32,915 bases of DNA from Corynebacterium sp. (GCF_022712275.1 NZ_JALAGU010000009.1:1-32915), one strand, 5' to 3'; positions 1-7,246 are shown, counted from the first letter of the stretch. A program made the numbers and translations. Notes: a model not told the origin generated them from the letters alone.

Positions 1-891
1 CGTGGGCCAGGGCAGTTCGGTGTCGGTCCAGGGCCACAGGGGACCGAACCCGGTCACGGTGAACTCGTCGACCGGGTACCAGCCGGTGTCGGTGATCACC
101 TGCCGGTGGGCCACCGGTACCGACCACGTCCACTGGTCCGGGTCGCCGCCGTGGGTGTCGAGGACGACGACTGATCCGTCGTCGGTCTCCTTGGCCAGGG
201 CGATGTCCAGTGTGCCGGTCAGCTCACCGTCCAGGGGTGCGGCGAAGCGGGTGTGGTGGTGACCGTGAACGTGGACGGCCGGGTGCACAGCCGCGAGGAT
301 CCGGTCGATGCGGGCACGGTCGGCCTGGCTGAATGGGTCGGATTCCTTGGTCTGGGCGTGGTCACTGCCTGTGGCCAGGGCAGTGAACGCTGCTGACCCG
401 GTCTCATGGGTGACGAGGATGTCCACCGGGCTGGGAGTAGTGCCGGCGGCGGTAATGGCGCGGTCGACCTGGGCGTCGGTGATGTGCTCGGCGGGGAACC
501 AGTCCACGCCCTCGGTGCGCCACTTCCGGTCGGTGGAGGTCGCCCCGCCGAGGAACAGCATGTTGGCCCCGGCGACGGTGGTGCGCAGCCCGCGCGGCAT
601 GTAGGTGATCGACCGGGTCAGCGCGGCGGGTTCGGTGGTGTCGGGAGTGAGGAGGGTGAAGTCCTCGTGGTTGCCGTCGATGATCCGGTAGTCGACACCT
701 GGGGTGCGTTCGTCGAGGATGAGTTGCAACAGTTCGAGATCGGCGGGGTGGTGGAAACCGAAGTCACCGGTCTGGACGATCGTCGCCGCGCCGGCGGATG
801 TGGCGAGGCCGGTGGTGTGGATGAAGGCGTCGATGTCGTCGTGGAGGTCTCCGACGAAAGCGATGCGGTTCGGGTCCGGGGTGGTGCTCAT
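1..891 (-). CDS. Calcineurin-like metallophosphoesterase (partial, runs off left edge)
   Basis: The minus frame from ATG 891 stays open to the window edge, giving at least 297 residues. The metal-binding motifs of the calcineurin-like phosphoesterase fold appear in order: FVGDLHDD (about residues 12-19), TGDFGFH (about 40-46), DGNHED (about 75-80), VTHE (about 160) and VHGHHH (about 211-216). These supply the Asp, Asn and His ligands of a di-metal centre. The family hydrolyses phosphomono- or diesters in the cytoplasm; the substrate here cannot be told. There is no signal peptide and no strong ribosome site before the ATG. The C-terminus lies outside the window. The fold assignment is secure, the exact role is not. 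Confidence 0.88.
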   Translation of the reverse strand, partial: MSTTPDPNRIAFVGDLHDDIDAFIHTTGLATSAGAATIVQTGDFGFHHPADLELLQLILDERTPGVDYRIIDGNHEDFTLLTPDTTEPAALTRSITYMPRGLRTTVAGANMLFLGGATSTDRKWRTEGVDWFPAEHITDAQVDRAITAAGTTPSPVDILVTHETGSAAFTALATGSDHAQTKESDPFSQADRARIDRILAAVHPAVHVHGHHHTRFAAPLDGELTGTLDIALAKETDDGSVVVLDTHGGDPDQWTWSVPVAHRQVITDTGWYPVDEFTVTGFGPLWPWTDTELPWPT

Positions 892-985
892 GGGGTGAGG
901 GTAAGGGACAGGGCAGGACGATGGCTAGTTTCTGTGCCTGGTTCTGCGCAGGTCAGGGAACTAATTAAGGGTCACTGGACATGCT

Positions 986-2365
986 TTACGGCAGGGAGAT
1001 TCTCAGCCGGTTGGCATGCCCGATGAGACTGGTCACGAGCATGAGCGACTGGACGGTGTTGCGTTGGCTGTACTGCTTGCGGGACACCTTGTGGACGGTC
1101 GCGTGGCGCGAGAACTGCCACGGAACGGGGGCTCCCGGCTTCGGGTGAAACTTCCCGTGCGCGTTCCAGACAGGGAGCCACATTGACACATCTCGGTACC
1201 CCATTCCGTTGATGATCTCCGGTACATCAGCCTTCCGGTTAGTGATTGTCATCCTGACGTTCTTATCCGGGTAGAACCGGCTGATCAGCGTGTCGAAGAT
1301 GAGGGTGAACAGTGCCTGGGCAGCCCGCTCGTGCCCGTCGCGCAGCGCTGCTACACCGTTGAGCGCGAACTCAGCCTCGGTCTCTACTTCCGGATGATCC
1401 ACCTGCTCCAGCACCTCTTCGCAGTCCTCCACCAGAGACTCGAAGCAGGCGTTGAGGATCTGACGCCGAACCGGACGATCAGCAGCGCGGAGGAACCGAA
1501 GTGCAGTCCGGGCTCGGGGCACGAGGTACAGCGGGATCGCCTCCTCCCGGAGGAACTCACGGACGTCGCTGAAGTTGATCTCGTCGGCAAGCTCCCGGAG
1601 GTTGGGTGGCAACAGGTTCCTGTTCAGTTTCTGGATGCCGGAGAGATCGTAGCTCCGCAGTGCCTTGGCTATGCCGTCGAACACCTGCCGCTGTTGGTCA
1701 GCGAGACGCTGGATGCCGGTGACTACCGAGGGGATCTGATCGAAGAAGCTGGCTGGCATCGTGAACGCCGACTTGGACACGAGGGCCGGCGCCAGGGACT
1801 TCGCCAGATCACCCTGCCACCGGTTGACCGTGTCCATGCGTCCCATGATCGGCTGCAACCCGCCAGTCATTGAGGCGGAGTATTCCGCGAAGGTCTTTCC
1901 GATATTCAGACCGGCGAAGCCTGCCATAGTGGACATCGCGATCTTTCTGGAGTGGTCGGAGACGGAGGTGATCCCGCTGAACGCGTCAGTGATCCCGGTT
2001 CCTGTGCCGAACGGCGCGAATACCTTAGAGACCCCCACCCCCAGGGAGATCGGAGACAATGCTGAGTGCGCGAACCCCTCCGCCATGTGAACCCCTGGTG
2101 TTTTGAGGATGCTTGAGACGGCATCTGCAACGGGGTTGATCCCTGCGGCGGTCATCGGGGACGTCATGTCGCGGAGGATCCGCTTGCCTGTCAGTTCGTC
2201 CCACATGTCGTCATCGAAGATGTTGATGCCCTGCCCTTCTTCGTCCGGCACCTGGTGGTGCATCTGTCGGCTCCAACGCAGTCTAGCGAGAGGTCGGGCA
2301 ATAGGGTCGCGTGAGTCGAATAACCGTTCTATATCATGCGGCAGGCAAAGCGCACCTCTTGGCAT
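986..2365 (-). CDS. Hypothetical protein with C-terminal HEPN-like RHxxxH motif
   Basis: This 459-residue protein belongs to no family I can name with confidence. The ATG at 2365 is preferred over an earlier in-frame start at 2440 because AGGGG lies 5 bases upstream and the longer form would overlap the divergent gene. The middle contains a Gly/Ala-rich weakly hydrophobic stretch (about residues 85-130). The C-terminus reads SRHATVHKV, then YSQRNTVQSLMLVTSL: an R-x4-H pattern (R420, H425) followed by an amphipathic helix. I recall this layout from a group of uncharacterised HEPN-like proteins of phage-defence and prophage loci. HEPN proteins are often RNases or RNA-binding toxins. Only 19 bases separate this start from that of the divergent Abi_C-like gene. 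A role in defence is inference. Confidence 0.7.
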   Translation of the reverse strand: MPRGALCLPHDIERLFDSRDPIARPLARLRWSRQMHHQVPDEEGQGINIFDDDMWDELTGKRILRDMTSPMTAAGINPVADAVSSILKTPGVHMAEGFAHSALSPISLGVGVSKVFAPFGTGTGITDAFSGITSVSDHSRKIAMSTMAGFAGLNIGKTFAEYSASMTGGLQPIMGRMDTVNRWQGDLAKSLAPALVSKSAFTMPASFFDQIPSVVTGIQRLADQQRQVFDGIAKALRSYDLSGIQKLNRNLLPPNLRELADEINFSDVREFLREEAIPLYLVPRARTALRFLRAADRPVRRQILNACFESLVEDCEEVLEQVDHPEVETEAEFALNGVAALRDGHERAAQALFTLIFDTLISRFYPDKNVRMTITNRKADVPEIINGMGYRDVSMWLPVWNAHGKFHPKPGAPVPWQFSRHATVHKVSRKQYSQRNTVQSLMLVTSLIGHANRLRISLP

Positions 2366-2371
2366 GTCCCC

Positions 2372-2377
2372 TAGAAT
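2372..2377 (+). promoter_or_regulatory. -10 hexamer TAGAAT of a probable leaderless promoter
   Basis: TAGAAT ends 7 bases before ATG 2385, the spacing expected when transcription starts at the start codon. No Shine-Dalgarno sequence is present before that ATG. The same 19-bp gap carries the ribosome site of the divergent minus-strand gene, so the two 5' ends are packed together. Confidence 0.55.
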
Positions 2378-2384
2378 CACCGCC

Positions 2385-3278
2385 ATGACACTCGACCAGA
2401 AGCCGTCATCCGAGAAGGACCCGCTGATCAGCGCGAACATCCGGGGTGCTGTCTACAAGCTCCTGGGCGAGGTGGACGCCTGGACCTCCATCAACGCCTG
2501 GCAGCGGTACGACTTTGGAACCCCTGCTGCGCTTTCAGACGTCACAGCAGTGAACGCCTCCGAGTATCGAAGCGACGAGGTATTCACGCTCTACCGAGGT
2601 CGCGTTGACTGGAGTGACCGAGAGCAATGTAGAAGGGCATTGCAGGCGATGTCCGTGATGGTCCGGCGGGCCAAGGCCAACGTCAACGATCACTGGGACC
2701 CGTTCTGGGATGACTACGCGGAACTGGAGCGGGCGTGCAGGGAGGACGGGTTCACCCTAGGCGAGGACGGGACACTTACGCAGGCTGACGTCATCGACTT
2801 GGAAGACCTTGACCTGTCAGGGCTGAAGACCACTGCGGGAGTGATGAGAGCTCTCAAGACGCTCAATCGTGCGCTGACTGCCGAGGAACGGGACGCGGTG
2901 GCGGTGGTGTCGGCGGCGAAGGAGCTGATGGAGGCAGTAGCAGCCTCGGTGCTGAAGGATCGGTGGTACACCGACGAACAGATCGACAAGCTCCAGTTCA
3001 AGGACCGCTGCGTTGAGGCACACAAGGCACTCGGCGTCATTGAGAATACCGGTGCAGGCGCGATGGCAGACGGCTTGAACCTGGTGCGCAAGGGACTGTC
3101 CAAGGCGTTGGAAGCAGTGCGAAAGATGCGCTCGGAGGAGGCGTTGGCTGGCCACGGGAACCACCGGGTCGGTGAAGTGAGCGGGGCGGATGCCCAGCTC
3201 GCCGTGGATACCTGTCGTGCGTGGTGCCGCTACATCCTGGAGCTGCACCGCACCGCACCGGAGCCGGCCCCGTTCTGA
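2385..3278 (+). CDS. Abortive-infection C-terminal (Abi_C)-like protein
   Basis: The protein has 297 residues, starting at an ATG placed right after a -10 element (leaderless). The N-terminal half is unrecognised, Trp- and charge-rich, with SVMVRRAKANVND near residue 90. The last 90 residues follow the pattern of the Abi_C family: GLSKALEAVRKMRSE, then GHGNH (R249, H257), then a spacer and a helix AQLAVDTCRAWCRYILELH. In that family the Arg and the His-Gly pair form a HEPN-type site, and members occur in abortive-infection and other anti-phage loci. The gene is divergent from another HEPN-like gene and close to a broken NaeI-type endonuclease, which supports a defence setting. The activity is untested. 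Confidence 0.72.
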   Translation: MTLDQKPSSEKDPLISANIRGAVYKLLGEVDAWTSINAWQRYDFGTPAALSDVTAVNASEYRSDEVFTLYRGRVDWSDREQCRRALQAMSVMVRRAKANVNDHWDPFWDDYAELERACREDGFTLGEDGTLTQADVIDLEDLDLSGLKTTAGVMRALKTLNRALTAEERDAVAVVSAAKELMEAVAASVLKDRWYTDEQIDKLQFKDRCVEAHKALGVIENTGAGAMADGLNLVRKGLSKALEAVRKMRSEEALAGHGNHRVGEVSGADAQLAVDTCRAWCRYILELHRTAPEPAPF

Positions 3279-3290
3279 GGGGGCCTGGTC

Positions 3291-3309
3291 GGGGACGTGC
3301 CACGTCCCC
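3291..3309. terminator. Hairpin between convergent genes
   Basis: GGGGACGT-GCC-ACGTCCCC forms an 8-bp perfect stem with a 3-base loop. It lies 12 bases after the Abi_C-like stop and 12 bases before the stop of the NaeI remnant on the other strand. There is no T-run, so its use as a bidirectional terminator is inferred from position. Confidence 0.45.
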
Positions 3310-3320
3310 GAGTCCGGATG

Positions 3321-3895
3321 CTAGGCCTCTGTCTGCCGGCCCTTCTTGTCCTTCACGATGGGGGCGGGGACGATGATGGTGTCTTCGGTGGTTGCGCGCC
3401 GCCAGTTCCGGTCACCGATACGTGTTCCGGTTCCATCTCCCGTCGGGACAACCCTCACGGAGATATACTCGTCCCCGAGGGGAACCGGAACACCAAGCTC
3501 GGTGGCGATATCCCCGTGGTAGGCGCCGGACAGGATCACGTAGCCCTCGGGAGCGAGCAGTGTCCGGGCGCCGCCGCTTCCCCCGCGGACCCGTCGCTGA
3601 GGGTCGAGCTGCTCTGCGACCGTGGAGACGCTATTGCGATGGACGATCATGCCCTCGGCGTCGCGAAACAGCTGTGCAACCTTCGTCGTCCCGGACTTGT
3701 GGGCGAAGATACCTTCGACCACGTCAGGGGGTAGCTGCAGGAGAATGTTCGGACGCAGCGGGGCATTCCGCCAGACCCAGGTGATCTTAGAGGTGTCCTT
3801 TGCCTTCAGCTGGGTTTTCTTGTCTCTGTTCTCCGAGTCTCGTCGCACATCTGCGGTCACACGGATGACGCCGAGGGACCAGATGGACTCCTGGT
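3321..3895 (-). pseudogene. C-terminal fragment of NaeI-type restriction endonuclease
   Basis: About 190 residues match, from memory, the second half of NaeI, the type IIE enzyme that cuts GCCGGC. Shared features in order are an NRDKKTQL-like segment, PNILLQLPPDVVEGIF, VAQLFRDAEGMIVHR, a nearly identical RGGSGGAR followed by L-x-PEG, LGVPVPLGDEYISVRVVP and a final W-R...IVPAP. This is the DNA-binding topoisomerase/CAP-like domain. The N-terminal nuclease domain, which holds the catalytic Asp and Lys residues, is absent: reading upstream, the frame enters an IS6-type end at 3895 and the first ten residues come from it. The enzyme cannot cut. No partner methyltransferase is visible in the window. 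Confidence 0.85.
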
Positions 3896-3959
3896 GGTGC
3901 TGTTGCAAAGTGGTGCGGGCAGTGCCCAAGTGCTGCCCGCACCACTTTGCAACAGCACC
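3896..3959. mobile_element. 64-bp palindrome of two head-to-head IS6-type right ends
   Basis: A perfect 27-bp inverted repeat (3896-3922 and 3933-3959) flanks 10 bases. The outer 16 bases are GGTGCTGTTGCAAAGT, the terminal repeat of the IS6-like element at 20683-21529. The reverse complement of this block matches that element's right end for more than 40 bases, so both arms derive from a right end. The flanking 8 bases (CTCCTGGT and TGTTCGAC) do not match, so there is no target duplication. It is either a minimal MITE or a deletion product of two opposed IS copies. It truncates the NaeI gene. Confidence 0.8.
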
Positions 3960-4027
3960 TGTTCGACCACCCTCAACCCGGGAGGGCTACACAGGCCAGG
4001 GAAAAGACGGGTCGAGGGGTTGACAAT

Positions 4028-4045
4028 CTACATAGGGACACCCCC
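4028..4045. repeat. 18-bp inverted repeat, left copy
   Basis: CTACATAGGGACACCCCC is repeated perfectly as its reverse complement at 5946-5963. The umuC fragment begins immediately to the right, so this is a breakpoint. I do not recognise the repeat as the end of a named IS family. Confidence 0.75.
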
Positions 4046-4402
4046 TGGAGCGCAGGCGACGCGACAGGGGATGTGCGGCCGCGGTGAGTGCTGCGGCGAC
4101 CTGGTCGGCCCCGCGGGCTCGCTGGCCCATCAGCCGGGAGAAGATCATCGTCTGCGATGCGGACACCGGTTGCTCGTCAAAGTCGATCACCGGGGTGCCC
4201 GACAGCTCGATCCCGGTCTGGGCCAGGGGCGGCGCGTGAAACCGGCGCAACCAGGCAGGGTCAGTTCGTTTCAGGTCACCGGCCGTGGCGATGCTGGCCG
4301 AGGTGAGGCGCTGCGACAGTCGCCGTCCGACACCCCAGACCTCCTCGACGGGGAGACGATCGAGGACGACGTCGATCTGACCCTCGCTCCACTCGGCCAC
4401 GT
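4046..4402 (-). pseudogene. umuC: umuC fragment (Y-family DNA polymerase)
   Basis: About 118 residues match the thumb and little-finger junction of UmuC/Pol IV-type lesion-bypass polymerases. They include VEEVWGVGRRLSQRL (helix-hairpin-helix of the thumb), TAGDLKRTDPAWLRRF, ELSGTPVIDFDEQP, and then SASQTMIFSRLMGQ and LSRRLRSRG. The N-terminal palm with the catalytic Asp and Glu residues is missing, and so is the far C-terminus, which stops at the 18-bp repeat. Upstream of about 4402 the frame no longer resembles a polymerase. This is a fragment without polymerase activity, the gene having been cut on both sides. Confidence 0.82.
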
Positions 4403-4590
4403 TCTGCCGGTGGAGTTCGAAATGAATCTGCTCAACAAACCTGCTGTCCAGAACCCTGAGGCAGCTAAGTTACCTGTCCGCGATTTGCGGGCAAGGTCAG
4501 CTTTCTCTCGAGGGCGTCGTAACGGTTCTGGAGATCATCACACCACGGAAGAAGCAAGGAGAAGCCTGGTACCCCCCCCCCACATAGGGG
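4403..4590 (-). pseudogene. Decayed coding remnant, family not recognised
   Basis: Read on the minus strand, this stretch looks coding but is split over three frames: LQNRYDALERK, then DLARKSRTGNLAASGFWTAG, then VEQIHFELHRQN. Joining them needs at least two frameshifts (near 4500 and 4437). I cannot name the protein. It is fused to the umuC fragment at about 4402. The right end has a run of ten C and a degenerate match (CCACATAGGGGCCAC) to the nearby 18-bp repeat. Confidence 0.4.
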
Positions 4591-4608
4591 CCACGACTCC
4601 TCTTAACC

Positions 4609-4670
4609 GTAACGTTACCACTCTCCGCCTCGATATGAATCCATAGTGAAGTCCGCGTTACGACTATGAT
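4609..4670 (+). promoter_or_regulatory. Promoter region of the SGNH hydrolase gene
   Basis: A TATGAT -10 hexamer at 4665-4670 lies 73 bases before the start codon; no good -35 is visible. A perfect 10-bp palindrome GTAACGTTAC (4609-4618) sits upstream. Just after the hexamer, TATTCACAAC occurs twice, 18 bases apart (4673 and 4691). The palindrome and the direct repeats are candidate regulator sites. Confidence 0.45.
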
Positions 4671-4743
4671 GTATATTCACAACCGATACATATTCACAAC
4701 CCCCGTGGTTCACCCCATTACCCACTCGACACGGAGAGCCTGC

Positions 4744-5625
4744 ATGACGAACAAGCACCGCGCCACAAAGAAAAATCCCTTACACCGCCGGCACCCTCTC
4801 CGCGTAGCCGCCTTGGCCCTGTGTGCCGCCGCCGTGGCGACAACCTTTGCCCCTGCGACTACAGCAGCGCCCCGAGGGAACGTTGTGACCTTTGGTGACT
4901 CTTTTACCGCTAATCCAGATCAGGTCAAGAACACGCTCCGGATGATCCCCGGGATCACCAACGGGTACCCACAGACAGGCGGCTGCCTGCAGGCCCCCAA
5001 CAACTGGCCACGAAAAGTCGGCGAAAAGACTGGCCTCCCCGTAAACGATTGGTCGTGCGCAGGTAACACGTCTCGGTCAATGCTTGGCCGCATTGACTCG
5101 GCCATACATTCCGGCGACGTCAACTCGGAAACCCGCAGCGTTGTCTTCGCGGTAGGAATGAACAACTACGGAGGATTCGGGATCCTCGACGGTGTCAACA
5201 TCTTCGACCCCGGAGCAATACGAGACGCCTACCTGAGCGACATGCGTGCAGCAGCAGCGAAGATCCGATCTGCCGCGCCCTACGCGAAAATCGTCGTCTC
5301 CGGAGCGCTACCCACCGTCGACCGCGACACAACGTTTTTCTGTGCAGTGAACGTCATCCCGAACATGCCTGGAGGAGCCCCGATTCCGCTTTTGCGCGAC
5401 GTTGAGAACTGGAACCGTGAGAACCAAAAGGAAGCCGCCCGCCAGGTAGGAGGCGAATATGTCGAAATCATCGACGGAGCACGCGGTCACGATACTTGCG
5501 CACCTGACACAGCGCGCTATGTAGCCGGAGTGGTGGATACCACTACACCCAACTACAATATGATCTTTCACCCGTCGGATGCAGGTTCCGAATTTGTCGC
5601 CCGCACTTTGGCAACTCGGGTCTAG
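4744..5625 (+). CDS. Secreted SGNH/GDSL-type hydrolase
   Basis: The protein has 293 residues. ATG 4744 has GGAG 7 bases upstream. The N-terminus is a typical Sec signal peptide: a basic start (KHRATKKN...RRH), a hydrophobic core (VAALALCAAAVATTF) and an ATTAAP cleavage area near residue 41. The mature protein shows the SGNH blocks: TFGDSF with nucleophile S53, CAGNTS (oxyanion Asn), VGMNNYG (block III) and FHPSDAG with the catalytic His276. The usual Asp three residues before that His is absent, so another acidic residue, possibly D279, may complete the triad. Six cysteines suggest disulfides. Such enzymes are secreted esterases or lipases of lipid-rich cell envelopes. This is the one intact gene in an otherwise broken stretch. 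Confidence 0.85.
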   Translation: MTNKHRATKKNPLHRRHPLRVAALALCAAAVATTFAPATTAAPRGNVVTFGDSFTANPDQVKNTLRMIPGITNGYPQTGGCLQAPNNWPRKVGEKTGLPVNDWSCAGNTSRSMLGRIDSAIHSGDVNSETRSVVFAVGMNNYGGFGILDGVNIFDPGAIRDAYLSDMRAAAAKIRSAAPYAKIVVSGALPTVDRDTTFFCAVNVIPNMPGGAPIPLLRDVENWNRENQKEAARQVGGEYVEIIDGARGHDTCAPDTARYVAGVVDTTTPNYNMIFHPSDAGSEFVARTLATRV

Positions 5626-5642
5626 CTCGAAGCCACTTTGGC

Positions 5643-5675
5643 CAGTGCATACCATGTCAAAAGACACATGCACTG
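5643..5675 (+). terminator. Weak hairpin after the SGNH gene
   Basis: CAGTGCAT (5643-5650) pairs with ATGCACTG (5668-5675) across a 17-base loop, 17 bases after the stop codon. There is no T-run, so termination is only suggested. Confidence 0.3.
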
Positions 5676-5743
5676 AGCCGCAGGCCATCACAAGGAGGGA
5701 GCAGATCAACCGTCACCCCGGAGTGCGGACAGTTTTAGACTCC

Positions 5744-5963
5744 CTACAGACCGGGGATCGACGGAAGGCTGAGACCCGACGAGCCAAGGTTCTGATCCCC
5801 GTTGCTCGAGCCAAATGTCGGGGCAACGTCTCCGCCGGTGGAACCGAGAATCACATCTCCCGCGGTCGAGCCGACGGGAATGTCACAGAGCGATGACCCG
5901 AGGATGATGTCACCTGTGGTTTCAGGTCCGACCTGAGTGTCTACCGGGGGTGTCCCTATGTAG
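5744..5963 (-). pseudogene. C-terminal tail of a Gly/Ser/Asp-rich, probably secreted protein
   Basis: On the minus strand an open frame of about 70 codons enters from the 18-bp repeat and ends at a TAG at 5744-5746. It reads GDIILGSSLCDIPVGSTAGD, then VILGSTGGDVAPTFGSSNGD and ends LGSSGLSLPSIPGL. The recurring GD-V/I-ILGS units and Gly/Ser composition are typical of the ends of exported corynebacterial proteins. The start of the gene is gone, cut at the 18-bp repeat and IS end. The coding call rests on composition and the open frame; I cannot name a family. Confidence 0.5.
5946..5963. repeat. 18-bp inverted repeat, right copy
   Basis: GGGGGTGTCCCTATGTAG is the exact reverse complement of 4028-4045. 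The next base, 5964, is the first base of the degenerate IS6-like element. Confidence 0.75.
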
Positions 5964-6805
5964 GGTGCTGTTGCAAAATCGTGATGGGGAGGTCAAGCTC
6001 AGCCGGTATGAGCATCTTCTCCGGGCGCCGCTACCCGAAAGACGTGATCCTGTGGGCTGTGCGCTGGTATTTCCGCTACGGGGTGTCCTACTGAGACCTT
6101 GAGTAGATGCTCACCGAACGCGGCGTGCCGGCGGATCACACCACCATCTACCGGTGGGTGCAGAAGTACGGTCCCGAGCTGGACAAACGTACCCGCTGGT
6201 ACCGCTAAACCTCGCCCGGCTTCGCCGGCTCCTGGCGAGTCGATGAAACCTACATCCGGGTCGTCGGAAAGTGGCGCTATCTCTACCGGGCTGTCACCAC
6301 AGACGGCCGGAACCTGGACTTATCCATGTCTACCCGGCGCAACACGGCCGAAGCAACGAGGTTTCTGGGAAGAGCGCTTTGCAGTGCTGGGCACCGCGGC
6401 CCTGATAGCGGCCCCCCGGGTGATCTGCACTGACAAAGCACCCACCTGCACTGCGGCGATCGCAGCGTTGATCGACAAGAAGAAGCTGTCGACGACCGTG
6501 AAGCATCGGCAGGTGAAGTACCTTTGGCAACGTGATTGAGGGCGATCACGGCTGACTCAGGCGGATCCTGGGGCCCAAAGGCGGCGGGTTCAAGACCCCG
6601 GTGTCGGTGTACCGGGCGCTACAAGGAATGGGGGGCGATGCATGCGCTGCGCAAAGGCCAAGGCAGAGTGTTCGCCTTCGGGTGTGCGAACCCGGATGCG
6701 GTGATCGTGGCCAAGGCCTTCGCAGACGCCTGAGAGATCAGGTCTACGGGGGCCGCCTCCTCGATCGGCGCCCGGACACCGCCAGCGCCACTTTGCGACA
6801 GCGCC
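5964..6805 (+). mobile_element. Degenerate IS6-family element
   Basis: The left end GGTGCTGTTGCAAAA (5964) and a worn right end ACTTTGCGACAGCGCC (6790-6805) bracket 842 bases. The content and length match the better copy at 20683-21529 (847 bp). Flanks CTATGTAG and GTGTGGAG do not form an 8-bp duplication. The family moves by cointegration and its ends are frequent recombination sites, which fits the many lone ends in this window. Confidence 0.85.
6008..6733 (+). pseudogene. IS6-family transposase, inactivated
   Basis: From ATG 6008 the frame reads FSGRRYPKDVILWAVRWYF, matching the transposase at 20765-21451. It meets stops in place of conserved residues (after RYGVSY, after DLE, after RTRWYR). 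Later it slips frame around RRNTAEATRF and AIIDKKKL-like segments, and it returns to frame for MHALRKGQGRVFAFG and VIVAKAFADA. The DDE catalytic domain is therefore broken in several places. It is a dead copy. Confidence 0.88.
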
Positions 6806-7010
6806 GTGTGGAGGGGTCCCGCTGCTCCCCGCCAATCGTCTCCGTGACAGCGGGGGCTTCTGTTTTTTGGGGGGGGCTCCACTTACCCCCGTAGGAGAAA
6901 CTCTGCTCGACCCCCCGGCTGCCCAGTAGTCTGGAACCGGGTCATGAAACAACCCCTTGAGTCCCCATCGTCTTCGGGCGGTGGGGGCTTTTTCGTATCT
7001 GGGGGGGAGG
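6806..7010. other. Gene-free spacer between two IS-type elements
   Basis: No coding frame is convincing here. The stretch has two hairpins followed by T-runs: a weak one (CCCGCTG 6818-6824 with CAGCGGG 6848-6854, then TTTTTT) and the strong terminator at 6963-6993. Runs of seven or eight G (about 6867 and 7001) are unusual. It probably is the 3' remnant of a lost gene that left its terminator behind. Confidence 0.4.
6963..6993 (+). terminator. Rho-independent terminator with UUCG loop
   Basis: CCCCATCGTC-TTCG-GGCGGTGGGG gives a 10-bp stem (two G-U pairs, one G-G mismatch or bulge) capped by the stable TTCG tetraloop, followed by GCTTTTT. No intact plus-strand gene precedes it, so it is probably left over from a deleted gene. 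Confidence 0.6.
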
Positions 7011-7120
7011 GGCGCTGTTGCAAACTCATGATTTCGGGCGAAAAAGCAATTGTGAAGCTGGCGTTGCAATGCTTGCTGTCGATCGGTAGGTAAGGAGCAA
7101 ATCCAGTTTGCAACAGCACC
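7011..7120. mobile_element. 110-bp MITE with IS6-type terminal repeats, copy 1
   Basis: Terminal repeats GGCGCTGTTGCAAACT and AGTTTGCAACAGCACC enclose 78 bases without a gene. Read on the minus strand the whole unit aligns over its full length with 17207-17315 at roughly three quarters identity, including an internal CTTACC/TTACC-TACCGATCGACA core. A short element with IS-like ends, no transposase and more than one copy fits a MITE mobilised by the IS6-like transposase. It interrupts a GNAT gene fragment. Confidence 0.72.
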
Positions 7121-7246
7121 GTCGAGGGTGGTCCAGAAGTCATGGGTGGCAGCCGGGGAATGGTCATCGACCATCAACAAACACTGGTCGGCGCCCGACG
7201 AGCGGAACAGGCGCTCGGCCTGTGCCACGAGCTGTTAGCCAATACC
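7121..7246 (-). pseudogene. GNAT acetyltransferase fragment
   Basis: On the minus strand GIG-stop-QLVAQAERLFRSSGAD continues with DHSPAATHDFWTTLDG. The G-x-G-x-Q/L acetyl-CoA loop, the following helix and an N/H-x-A-x-x-F/W segment are those of the C-terminal half of a GNAT N-acetyltransferase. It is boxed in by the ISL3 end (7247) upstream and the MITE (7120) downstream, and has an internal stop just after GIG. It is a non-functional remnant of about 42 codons. Confidence 0.6.

Noticed and set aside
4019..4045. Promoter from TTGACA at about 4020
   Set aside because: The hexamer is good, but no -10 follows at a usable distance and no plus-strand gene starts nearby.
4673..4700. Iteron-type replication origin from the TATTCACAAC repeats
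   Set aside because: Only two copies, no replication gene next to them, and they lie in the leader of a secreted hydrolase gene.
6590..7228. 212-codon minus-strand gene
   Set aside because: It is a chimera: GNAT fragment, MITE, spacer and the antisense of the dead IS6 transposase read through in one frame.
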